Positions 56,768 to 64,000 of a stretch of 64,000 bases of DNA are shown here, in pieces. The notes beneath the pieces are model-generated. The model was not told where the DNA came from. It was given only the letters and a program-made list of their open reading frames with translations, and did not search any database. Position 1 is the first letter of the stretch; each line of letters opens with the position of its first letter. A program made the position numbers and the translations under genes. Source of the stretch: Candidatus Poribacteria bacterium (GTDB taxonomy: Bacteria; Poribacteria; WGA-4E; WGA-3G); assembly GCA_009839745.1 (NCBI GenBank), contig VXPE01000112.1, forward strand, positions 1-64,000, given 5' to 3'.

Positions 56768-58025
56768 GCACAGGGGTCTCACGTGCTTTCTCGAAGAGGT
56801 CTGTCCATGCGTCAGTGCCGTCGTCAAAGGTTAACTCCAGACGCGCACCTTCTACTTGTGCCTCACCGTTGCCGGCATTGAAATAGCTCAAACCATCACC
56901 GGACATGTGGATGCAACTGCCATCAGGATAAACAGCGGTTTTGATGATGCGCGGAACAGGATGAATCGTGTAACCCTCAGCGTCTAACTGATCATCAGGC
57001 ACGCGGAAGCGTTCGACTGCGTCTTCATCGACTTCAACGCCCAACCCAGGGGCATCAGGGACCTTGTGGCATCCCTCCGAGACCTGTATCGGTTGTGTGA
57101 GCAGATGGTCGCTATAGAGATTAATACAGGTGATTGCGGGCCATGTCGCATGTGTGAGCACACTGCCGAGATGGCCTGCCCATGTCGTTGTCAAGCCGTT
57201 TCCGACAATCTGGAGCCAAAACGGCATATCCGCTGCCGCACTGAGTTGCCCCTCACGCATGACCTGCGATTTACCCCCACCGATGACAAATCCAGTGTTT
57301 ACGTCCTCACGCACACAGGTGGTATAGGGGGGAGACCCGAAGTGCATAGCGACCTGACATCCAACGGTTTGGCGGATCTGTTTATTTCCATCAACATCAT
57401 TCTGCGGAATAGGGGTCTCAAACATCGCTACGTTTGGGTGTGAAGCGAGTTTTTGCAGGATCGGGATAGCCGTTTCTGCGTCGCGCCAAGAACCGTTAGG
57501 ATCGAGGTCGAGTTTGAAGTCGGATGGAACGCCTGCTGCGACTGCCTCTACCTGTGCGGCGATATCCCACCACGGACGCGGCTTGTTTTTGAAACTCGTA
57601 TAACCGTTTTCTACGGCATCTGCGGCTTCCGCTGCCCAGTTTTCAGGAGACGAGTCGATACACCACCACGAAATAGGAACAGCCTCGCGAGCCTGCATGC
57701 CGAGGAGTTGATAGACGGGCACTTCCAAAATTTTGCCGACGACATCGAAGAGCGCCATCTGTAAACCTGCGCCGAGTGAATCGTCGTTCATGCGTTCAGC
57801 AGGACTCTGTCCAAGCACACGTTCAACACTATCATCGCTAACTCTGGAATAGGTATAATGGACGACGGTCTCACCCCAACCGACATGTCCGGTATCCGTG
57901 GTAACCTTGCACAGTTCAAGGAGTGACCAGTTGTAAACAGTGGACACGCTCTGGGTGGTAATCTGTTGTTGTCGTGGGGTGAAGGGGACATCTACAAGTA
58001 CACGTTCAACGTTCGTGACTTTCAT
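56754..58025 (-). CDS. Enolase-superfamily (mandelate racemase-type) protein
   Basis: This 423-residue protein has an N-terminal capping domain (MKVTNVERVLVDVPFTPRQ) and a barrel with SFKNKPRPW, LDLDPNGSWRD (metal Asp), MFETPIPQNDV (metal Glu) and an atypical third ligand region AMHFGSPPY. The usual lysine/His acid-base pairs are altered, so activity could differ from known dehydratases. AGGAG precedes the ATG at 58025. It shares a transcript with the membrane protein that follows. Confidence 0.85.
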   Translation of the reverse strand: MKVTNVERVLVDVPFTPRQQQITTQSVSTVYNWSLLELCKVTTDTGHVGWGETVVHYTYSRVSDDSVERVLGQSPAERMNDDSLGAGLQMALFDVVGKILEVPVYQLLGMQAREAVPISWWCIDSSPENWAAEAADAVENGYTSFKNKPRPWWDIAAQVEAVAAGVPSDFKLDLDPNGSWRDAETAIPILQKLASHPNVAMFETPIPQNDVDGNKQIRQTVGCQVAMHFGSPPYTTCVREDVNTGFVIGGGKSQVMREGQLSAAADMPFWLQIVGNGLTTTWAGHLGSVLTHATWPAITCINLYSDHLLTQPIQVSEGCHKVPDAPGLGVEVDEDAVERFRVPDDQLDAEGYTIHPVPRIIKTAVYPDGSCIHMSGDGLSYFNAGNGEAQVEGARLELTFDDGTDAWTDLFEKARETPVHGRW

Positions 58026-58091
58026 GGATGGACTCCTAAGGTTCAATGGAAGGATGCGAAGTATAGGGACCTTGGAATGTGTTTGCGAAAA

Positions 58092-58131
58092 GAAAAAAGG
58101 CGAGGGGATTTGATTGCAGTCATCCCCTCGC
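58092..58131 (-). terminator. Rho-independent terminator after the Cys-rich secreted gene
   Basis: On the minus strand GCGAGGGGAT, a 12-base loop and ATCCCCTCGC form a ten-pair stem followed by CTTTTTTCTTTT. It lies 11 bases past the stop at 58143. Confidence 0.88.
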
Positions 58132-58142
58132 TCTATACGATA

Positions 58143-58970
58143 TTAATAAGCGGCTTTAACCGCACCCCAGCTGGTAGTGAGTTTGCCTTTGGCATCAACA
58201 TCAAAACCGTTGGCATTCGTAACGAGAACACTATCAACTCTACCCATTCCCCAACTTTCGTGCCAGATACCGACGGAGCCAGCACTCTTGTTAGTCGCTT
58301 TGTCGGATTCAAGAATGGGAGGTCCGAGGTCTTCGGAGGGTGCGAACAGATCGTCGACTTCATCAAGTTTCATGTACCAGATTTTAACGTTGTTGCCTTT
58401 GACTTCAACGCGCCCGAGATACGCGACAGCATTCGTCTGGTCGAGTCCGCCCCCTAAGCCGTGTGGTTCACTGGCTATCTCTTTTCCACCATTCTCACAA
58501 CCGCACTGGTCGAGACATTGTCCAGAAGGACAGCACCCGTCTTCCAGGCTCATGAAAAGGACGGATGCGGTTTCATTATAGCCAAAGACAGCCAGGTAGC
58601 CTTTATCGTCCCCTTTGCGGCGGAACTGAAGTCCGACACTATCATCATCACCAAACGAGAAAACCATTTGAATGATACCGTCGGTAAAGTTTGTCACGCC
58701 AGGCAGTGGTGTGTTCCCGGAGATGCCGCATCCTTCAGCGGTTTGCTTCATGGATTTTTTTCCACCGAGTTTGCCGCCTTCAAAATCATCCGCAGCCCAG
58801 ATCGTCCCAGCGTTCTCGGCTTTATATTTTTTGATGTCGTTCACACCCGCATCGGGCTTTGCGTCCTTAGAGCCGTCCTCAAAATCGGCATAAAACACAA
58901 CTTGACCGCTGGCGTGAAATGAAACAAATAGACTTAAAACGAGAATCAAAAGAAAAAAACGGGTTTTCAT
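58143..58970 (-). CDS. Secreted Cys-rich beta-sandwich-like protein, copy 2
   Basis: This 275-residue protein has a signal peptide (about 1-22, HASGQ) and then VVFYADFEDGSKDAKPD. It has a conserved AEGCGISGNTPLPGV, a jelly-roll-like core (GIIQMVFSFGDDDSVGLQFRR), and a Cys-rich loop DGCCPSGQCLDQCGCENGG. The end TTSWGAVKAAY matches the paralog at 59221. The fold resembles LamG or DUF1080-like carbohydrate-binding domains. Function unknown. GGAGATATTC precedes the ATG. It has its own terminator. Confidence 0.75.
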   Translation of the reverse strand: MKTRFFLLILVLSLFVSFHASGQVVFYADFEDGSKDAKPDAGVNDIKKYKAENAGTIWAADDFEGGKLGGKKSMKQTAEGCGISGNTPLPGVTNFTDGIIQMVFSFGDDDSVGLQFRRKGDDKGYLAVFGYNETASVLFMSLEDGCCPSGQCLDQCGCENGGKEIASEPHGLGGGLDQTNAVAYLGRVEVKGNNVKIWYMKLDEVDDLFAPSEDLGPPILESDKATNKSAGSVGIWHESWGMGRVDSVLVTNANGFDVDAKGKLTTSWGAVKAAY

Positions 58971-59104
58971 GAATATCTCCTCCGTTGTCATAAAGGGTTG
59001 TGTTGCCGTTTATTGGCGAGCAACAGTATTGTGACAAGGCAATAGGGTGTTGCTTAGATACCCGCATCCCCGAAGGTGCCTCGTCATAAAATTAAAGTGG
59101 TGTT

Positions 59105-59126
59105 GGGTGAGGCATTGACCTCACCC
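59105..59126. terminator. Hairpin after the first Cys-rich paralog
   Basis: GGGTGAGG-6-CCTCACCC is an eight-pair stem in the gap downstream of the 59221 gene. The layout is like the GGGCGAGG...CCTCGCCC palindrome family. On the minus strand it is followed by CACTTTAATTTT, so termination is possible but weak. Confidence 0.5.
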
Positions 59127-59220
59127 GACAAAGATGAGTCGCGCAGGGAGACTGCCGTAAGGTAATCTTGTCCTGCACCGCGGTTGACTTTATAGTATTA
59201 GTCTATATTAAGGAAGGAGA

Positions 59221-60048
59221 CTAATAACTGCTTTTAACGTCGCCCCACGTCGTAGAGAGTTTAGCATGTGGATCAACATCCGTGGTGCCGCCTGGACCGG
59301 TAACAAGGACGCTACTCATTCTTCCGTTGCCCCAACTTTCGTGCCAGATACCGGCGATACCGGGTCCTAAATCATCCGCACCATCGTATTCAGCGACTGG
59401 ATCGCCGAGTTCACTGGAAGCCACAAAGAGACCGGGGGCGTCGTCAAGTTCCATATACCAGACCTGGATAAGACTGCCAGTGACTTCAACGCGTGCCAAA
59501 TAGGCAACGCTGTTGTCCTGGGAGAGGTCCGCACCTAAGCCGTGGTCGACACCGACGAGTTCATTTCCACCGTTTTCGCAGCTGCACTGGTCGAGACATT
59601 CGCCGTTTCCACAGCACCCGTCAGCGAGGCTACCGATGATAATTTGGGGTGTTTCGTTATAGCCGAATGCGACGAGATAGCCACTGTCGTCGCCGACACG
59701 GCGAAATTGGAAACCGACACCGTCGTCATCTTGCCATGAAAAAACGGCTTGGATGATACCGTCAGAGAATTCATCAACACCCGGTATAGGTGTATTCCCG
59801 GAGATGCCACATCCTTCGGCAGATTGATGCAAGGCACCGCTGCCATCCGGGAACTCATCGGATGCTACCCAAACGGTTCCAGCGTTTTCTGGCACCCAAT
59901 TTGCCGGATCGTTGACGCTGACATCCGGGATTGATTTAGAGCCGCTCACTTCAAAATCAGCATAGAAAATTACCTGTGCGCTTGCATGGCTAATCAGCAT
60001 GACTGAAAAAAGCGCGATGAACACCATCACAAGGTGGGTTCTTGTCAT
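59221..60048 (-). CDS. Secreted Cys-rich beta-sandwich-like protein, copy 1
   Basis: This 275-residue protein has a signal peptide (about 1-24, HASAQ) and the same pattern as the next gene: VIFYADFEVSGSKSIPD, AEGCGISGNTPIPGV, GIIQAVFSWQDDDGVGFQFRR, DGCCGNGECLDQCSCENGG and a final STTWGDVKSSY. The two paralogs diverged in surface loops but keep all the cysteines. They are tandem with separate transcription signals. The Cys loop could bind metal or form disulfides in the periplasm. No catalytic motif is recognised. Confidence 0.75.
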   Translation of the reverse strand: MTRTHLVMVFIALFSVMLISHASAQVIFYADFEVSGSKSIPDVSVNDPANWVPENAGTVWVASDEFPDGSGALHQSAEGCGISGNTPIPGVDEFSDGIIQAVFSWQDDDGVGFQFRRVGDDSGYLVAFGYNETPQIIIGSLADGCCGNGECLDQCSCENGGNELVGVDHGLGADLSQDNSVAYLARVEVTGSLIQVWYMELDDAPGLFVASSELGDPVAEYDGADDLGPGIAGIWHESWGNGRMSSVLVTGPGGTTDVDPHAKLSTTWGDVKSSY

Positions 60049-60167
60049 TTTGTCACTCCTTTATTGATTGATCTTCCGCAAGTTAAGTCGTCTGTCGCAA
60101 ATTCATTTTCGTCTTGCAAAGACAAATTTTCACAAATAGGACGATTTCTGACGAAACCGTTGTCTAA

Positions 60168-60196
60168 AATATAGCAAAAAAGCAAATTTCTGTCAA
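60168..60196 (-). promoter_or_regulatory. Sigma-70-type promoter for Cys-rich copy 1
   Basis: On the minus strand TTGACA (60196-60191), a 17-base spacer and TATATT (60173-60168). Initiation near 60161 leaves a leader of about 112 bases. It lies within the non-homologous tail of the sigma-54 activator remnant. Confidence 0.72.
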
Positions 60197-60325
60197 TAAA
60201 AAAGAAAAAGGGGAAAAGGATAGGATTTTTTTCAAGTTTTGCGAGTAACAGGAGAAGAGGCGAGGTTAGGGGATATCGCCAGTGAGAGAGTAAGGTACCC
60301 GTGCCAGCACGACAAACTAAAGACT

Positions 60326-60680
60326 GCATTGCGGCACAGTTGACAGAAACCATTTTGTTCCCCGACCGATCGCTGTTTTGGTGTAAGGCACGCGCTATCA
60401 ACTCTTTACCGGTTCCTGTTTCACCCCAAATAAGTACCCTTGCTATTGTATTTGCCACCTTATCAATTTGTTTGAGAACTTCGAGAATCTGTGGACTTCT
60501 TCCAAGGATACTCTCATAATTTCCTTGCAACGTATTTTCTGCCAGAATAGCGATACGATCACCCTTTTTCTCAAGAGGAGGCTTTAAATTTGAATGTGTG
60601 AGTCTCTCATTGGACTGATCTTCCGAAATAGAAATGCCCCTCTCATCATAGGGTTTATCTACCTTAGTTCTATGAAACAT
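60326..60680 (-). pseudogene. Sigma-54-dependent activator (AAA+) remnant
   Basis: The first 118 codons encode an interdomain linker and the start of the AAA+ domain: SILGRSPQILEVLKQIDKVA, Walker A GETGTGKE at 86-93, and MVSVNCAAM. Homology stops at 60326, just where LPENLLESELFGH and the GAFTGA loop would follow. The frame continues by chance in AT-rich sequence to 60045. It cannot activate sigma-54. It may be the relic of an enhancer-binding protein, whose targets could have included promoters like that at 13554 (inference). Confidence 0.82.
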
Positions 60681-60879
60681 TACCTTTCCTATCCTTCTGA
60701 AGTGTGAATGTCAGACATGCTTATACGATTTATAATACAATAAAGGCTTCAGAATATAATAACGCGGGTAAAGCGAAAGAAGGTTGCATAAAATGCAATA
60801 ATCGGGGAAAGATTGCACCAATTTACAGCATAATTTGCTGAATCTTTTGCCACGTGTATAGATCTACAAGAATACCTGT

Positions 60880-62446
60880 TTATTCCTTGGAAAACTTCGT
60901 CGCGAGATACTTTGGATTTGATCTGATGTCGGGTGGGTAACGGATCTCCCACACCTTAACGAGTGCTTTCCCAAAATTGTCTTCGGGATAGATAGGGACA
61001 AATGCGCGGTTTGGCTCTCCACGCAGAAAAGGGGCAGTAGCAGCTTCCTTAACGGTTAACATGAGATGCGTTGCCCTATGGGATCTCAGAAACTCTAATG
61101 CTTCACGTTCGGTTTTAGCGAAGTTGATGTGCTGTCGGTAGAGACCTATCCAATGGGGTATGTAGTGATCCTGATCAACAATAGTTTTAACACCTGCAAG
61201 GACATTGAGTTGACTTCCATGATTCCAGTGAGCGGCAACGACAGCATGGGCGGGTAGATTGCCTTTCATCCAACCAAACGCCTGAGCGAGGCTGCCTCTC
61301 CCCGGTATAGCCCTGCGAGATTTGATAGCAGCAGGTAATGCCCGGTTTGCGTGTCCACCCACAGGTGAGTAGAACAGGATCAGGGTTAATATCAGGATAG
61401 AGATTGCTGGTCTCAACAGGAGCTGCGGGACACGGTGCCTTACCTTTTTGGCATAGAAAGTGGCTAAGAAAAGGAGAAGATCTGCGGTAAAGAAGGCGAG
61501 GGATATACCGACAAAAAAATTATAGCGTTTCGCATCCCGTGCCAGTGCTACCCAAAAGAGAAACCATAGAGTAAATGCAATGTAGATGAATTCATTCTCA
61601 ACAGAACCTTGTCGTCGCCATGCAAGCACAAGGAATCCTATGACACAGGTAGCAATTGCAATACCAAACTCAATATTAACAACGGATGTTCCCAAAAGCG
61701 GATCAAGCACACTGCGATAAAAGGTAAAGCGGTGGTACGAAGGTGCAGACCCAGATTAGATAGAATCCTAATCTGTCTTCTGTTTCAGAAGTGAGAAACC
61801 GCCAGACCTCAACCAATAGAATGATACTGAGAAAAACACCGAAACCTTCCCAACTGACACCGCCAAGGAACATAGCGAAACCACTCGCGAGTGCCCATAA
61901 AAGACATTTGCGTGGCTGTTGCGATTGCAATGAAGTGAGATAAGTTATGACAGCCAGGATGCCGAGCATGAGACACCAACTGTCTCTATCACCAAAACCG
62001 GCAGTGCTGCGGTTAATCGCGCCAGGGAGTGTTGCCAAAAGTACACCAACGATGCTTGAAAAGAGAATACCGGAAGTGCGATAGAAAAACAGACAGAGTG
62101 CACCGAGTCCAAGGCAGAAGCAGAAGACGGGTGTGTAGATGGTGACGTGGTAGAGTGTAACCTTCGGGAATACCCACGCGATCCCTTTGTGAACGTAGGC
62201 GAGGACGTACCCGTAGAGATTGAGGGTTTGTGTTAAATCTCTACCGAGTGGAAGCCATCGATTCATATCCCGTTCTGGCAATTTTCCGTGTTCAGAGATG
62301 AGTTGTGCTTGCCAGTAGTAGAAGTACCCGTCTGATTCGGTTAACTGTCCTGAGGGAACATTTGTGATCCCTTGCAGTCGAATGAAAGCGGCGAGGCATA
62401 GGATACCGACAATCAGAATGATCGCACTTAATTTTTCTATCTTCAT
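60880..62446 (-). pseudogene. STT3/PglB-like oligosaccharyltransferase split by a frameshift
   Basis: The N-terminal piece (61703-62446) has a signal-like helix and the catalytic loop with SDGYFYYWQAQL (DxxYY) and a second motif STAGFGDRDSW, as in GT66 STT3/PglB/AglB. The C-terminal piece (60880-61710) continues with helices and then a soluble domain containing AHWNHGSQLNVLAG where the WWDYG-like motif lies. The pieces overlap by 8 bases in different frames near ACCTTTTATCGC (about 61720). Together they encode about 520 residues. It is a lesion or a sequencing indel; a functional protein would glycosylate exported proteins. Confidence 0.75.
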
Positions 62447-62511
62447 AACATTATTGATGGGATGCCTCCCTTTACCAAGGGGTCTGCTGCTTTTGAATCA
62501 TAGATAAATCG

Positions 62512-62538
62512 GGTAGTTGCCCATAGTGAGCAACTACC
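62512..62538. terminator. Hairpin after the small Cys-rich protein gene
   Basis: GGTAGTTGC-9-GCAACTACC is a nine-pair perfect stem located 10 bases downstream of the stop at 62549 on the minus strand. No long U tract follows, so it may be an attenuator or processing site before the oligosaccharyltransferase gene. Confidence 0.5.
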
Positions 62539-62548
62539 ATAGATTGAA

Positions 62549-62797
62549 TTACGGGCAGTTATTGTAATATTTACCACAAACCTGCTCCGCATTGTCTTTC
62601 GCACTTTCACACCGCTCTGCATGCCCACTGGCACACGCAATACTTTCATTCTCTTGTGCATCACTACACTGCTGTTGAAGGCTATTACAGTTACTAGCTT
62701 CTGCTTTCTGTAACATCACGTGAAATGTCCCGAAACCACATGTGAGTGCGAAGATAAGGACGAGAGCCGGAATGCTTGCAATCAACTTAGATTTCAT
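62549..62797 (-). CDS. Small secreted protein with six cysteines, 82 aa
   Basis: This protein has a hydrophobic signal (about 6-26) and then six regularly spaced cysteines, C37, C44, C55, C63, C74 and C81, which could form three disulfides. The mature part is highly polar and helical in character (CSDAQENESIACASGHAERCESAKDN). GGAG precedes the ATG. No family was recognised. It contains one NES sequon at residue 50 and lies 100 bases upstream of the STT3-like gene, so it could be a glycoprotein substrate or just a neighbour (inference). Confidence 0.7.
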   Translation of the reverse strand: MKSKLIASIPALVLIFALTCGFGTFHVMLQKAEASNCNSLQQQCSDAQENESIACASGHAERCESAKDNAEQVCGKYYNNCP

Positions 62798-62965
62798 GTT
62801 TTATTTTCTCCTTTTTTTGGTGATTAATAGCGTCAATTTTACAAACGCCCTGAGCGGCACATTAATTTAAATTTCACATTCCGTCAGGGGAAATCGGTTT
62901 ATCCGAACATGCGAAGGCATGTAGGATAGGCATATTCACAAGTGAGCAATTTGTGTGCCAATTGT

Positions 62966-62986
62966 AAAAAGCCGTATTCTTACGGC
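62966..62986 (-). terminator. Terminator-like hairpin for the distal propeller gene
   Basis: On the minus strand GCCGTA-AGAA-TACGGC is followed by TTTTT. It is about 420 bases beyond the stop at 63404, so a long untranslated tail or an intervening small RNA would be implied. Confidence 0.6.
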
Positions 62987-63174
62987 TTCTATCAAAATCC
63001 AACTCTGCATATTTTGCACACTCTGCAAATTCTACACAACTGACCCTGCATATTTTGCATAACGCCAATTGAAAACCTTTTCAAATTTCCATAATTCATT
63101 GGGTTAATATAACCTAACAGGACTTACGCAAAATTGGCTCCTATACCAAAATTGAGATGATATTCCCGAAGAAC

Positions 63175-63190
63175 GCGCAATGAATTGCGC
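63175..63190. repeat. GCGCAATGAATTGCGC palindrome
   Basis: A seven-pair stem with a two-base loop, within GAACGCGCAATGAATTGCGC followed by TACTACGAACC. Its CTACTACGAA edge resembles the CCTACGAG edge of the GC-rich palindrome at 35778, suggesting a related family. Confidence 0.55.
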
Positions 63191-63220
63191 TACTACGAAC
63201 CAAAGACCTGATAAGAAGCA

Positions 63221-63243
63221 CAGACTAACAGTCTATGCTACAA
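63221..63243. repeat. AACAGTYTATGCTACAA dispersed repeat, second copy
   Basis: CAGACTAACAGTCTATGCTA then CAA. The inner stem AGACT/AGTCT corresponds to AAACT/AGTTT at 48102. A truncated GATTATGCTACAAA follows at 63262. Confidence 0.6.
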
Positions 63244-63403
63244 CAATTCGCACATCTAAAAGATTATGCTACAAAGGGCAACTTGCGCTATTTGGGAAAA
63301 CTTAATAATACAAAGGGAGTGATTAGGCAGGCTTTCAAGTGCGTCTGCCTACCGAAATTGAAGGGTTAAGATTGGAAAGTATGGAATAGGAATGGGAAAT
63401 TTA

Positions 63404-64000
63404 TCAATTGTCGCGCTGAAAACGGAAGATCCCATTACGTTCTGTACCGACGCACAGCGTCCTGTCATCAACAGCAAGGGAGGTAGCTGTGTATGGTATT
63501 TCTGGAGCAATTTGTTTCCAAGCGTTCGTTCGGCTATCTACTTGATAAACGCCGCTGGCACACACTGTAAAGGGTTGAACCCTCAGTCGCAATCCGATCC
63601 ATAAGGAGTGGACACCCGTCAGTATCGGTGAGAGCATGCCATTTCTCGCCGTCGTGTGAATGCATCACCCCTGCATCGGTTGAGATGTAGAGGGTTGAAC
63701 CCACAAACAAAATATCCTTGAAGTAAGTAAAAGGAAAGGCGAGGTTTTCGGTAATGTCGTTCCAAGTATCTCCACCGTTCAAGGATCGGAAGAGGTCGCC
63801 CTCCCGTTTACCGGCATAGATAGTATTGCCCGAGGCAGCAAGCGTGAATCCCTTTCCGAAAATAGGCGGGAGTTCTCCGCGATCTTCCAAACCAGTATGC
63901 TGCCATGCCGTTTCACCAAGTCGCCACCTGAAGAGTTTTCGGCGGCGTTCCATAAAAACGGTTTCTCCGACAACGGTAAAACCGCCGTTCGTTCGGTCTT
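63404..64000 (-). CDS. BNR/Ycf48-type beta-propeller protein, C-terminal part, frameshifted
   Basis: The frame is open through the window edge, so the 5' end is outside. It contains propeller units of the form TIYAGKREGDLFRSLNGGDTW, STLYISTDAGVMHSHDGEKW and TLCVGTERNGIFRF, like BNR or Ycf48-type proteins. The reading frame shifts between TEGSTLYSVC (frame ending at 63534) and ASGVYQVDSRTNAWKQI (frame open from 63637). The most likely place is the short CACACAC run at 63559-63565, where a dinucleotide change would restore the frame. It may be secreted, with unknown ligand. Confidence 0.75.

Larger units (their letters stand above)
62798..63403. other. Intergenic region with repeats
   Basis: This 606-base gap has no convincing gene. 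It contains a terminator-like hairpin at 62966, a run of CATATTTTGCACACTCTGCA and CCCTGCATATTTTGCATAAC direct repeats at 63006-63063, a GCGCAAT/ATTGCGC palindrome at 63175 and a CAGACTAACAGTCTATGCTA repeat at 63221. It resembles a graveyard of dispersed repeat types. Confidence 0.6.

Noticed and set aside
62798-63403. CRISPR array in the repeat-rich gap
   Set aside because: Repeats are short, irregular and of several types; no regular spacer units or cas genes are present.

Overview
The window is a roughly 48% G+C stretch of a Gram-negative bacterial chromosome. Lipid A genes (lpxC-fabZ fusion, lpxA, lpxI), a TonB-type protein, a Wzi-like outer-membrane barrel and several lipoproteins imply an outer membrane. 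The mix of a dockerin-tailed sulfatase, an FG-GAP/UnbV/dockerin protein with a PNPFNP-type C-terminal domain, enolase-superfamily dehydratases, many sulfotransferases and abundant intergenic palindromes is most like Candidatus Poribacteria or a related uncultured marine or sponge-associated lineage. That assignment is inference from gene content; no rRNA, tRNA or CRISPR array was seen.

Layout: 1-7.1 kb holds the end of a toxin-antitoxin pair, a 2-oxoacid dehydrogenase E2, a Gfo/Idh/MocA oxidoreductase, a gamma-class carbonic anhydrase-like protein and a pspA-ABC exporter operon. 7.2-8.1 kb is a solitary DNA methyltransferase, divergent from an operon ruvX-mltG-lpxC/fabZ-lpxA-lpxI (8.5-13.1 kb). 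A small gene at 13.2-13.4 kb reads as an SelW/Rdx-type selenoprotein with an in-frame TGA; it is followed by a TonB-like gene behind a sigma-54-type promoter and an SDR gene. From 15.5 to 37.9 kb almost everything lies on the minus strand and forms an exopolysaccharide locus: initiating phosphoglycosyltransferase, two glycosyltransferases, Wzi, sulfatase, four sulfotransferases, a GH51-like hydrolase, O-antigen ligase/polymerase, flippase, two nucleotide-sugar epimerases and a polysaccharide deacetylase. It looks like a system that makes, sulfates, exports and anchors a sulfated capsule.

38-43.3 kb holds a bacterial Pnkp/Hen1 RNA-repair pair. 43.6-58 kb is metabolic and housekeeping: a TrpD-like protein, two enolase-superfamily enzymes, a broken sialate O-acetylesterase, RecD2, threonine synthase, an HpcH/HpaI aldolase, archease and a large membrane protein. 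58-64 kb has a tandem pair of Cys-rich secreted paralogs, a sigma-54 activator remnant, a frameshifted STT3-like oligosaccharyltransferase, a small six-Cys secreted protein and the end of a beta-propeller-type gene.

The most unusual theme is a family of MITE-like intergenic elements with AT-rich inverted ends that carry CCTTGCGG/CCGCAAGG. They sit exactly between the stop codon of one gene and the start codon of the next. One arm often supplies the upstream TAA stop and the other supplies the downstream Shine-Dalgarno sequence, so the folded RNA could hide the ribosome-binding site until the upstream gene is translated. A second palindrome family has inserted in frame in recD2 and in the esterase gene. 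Several disrupted genes (TGA in the esterase, frameshifts in STT3 and in the last gene) could be real decay or assembly error.
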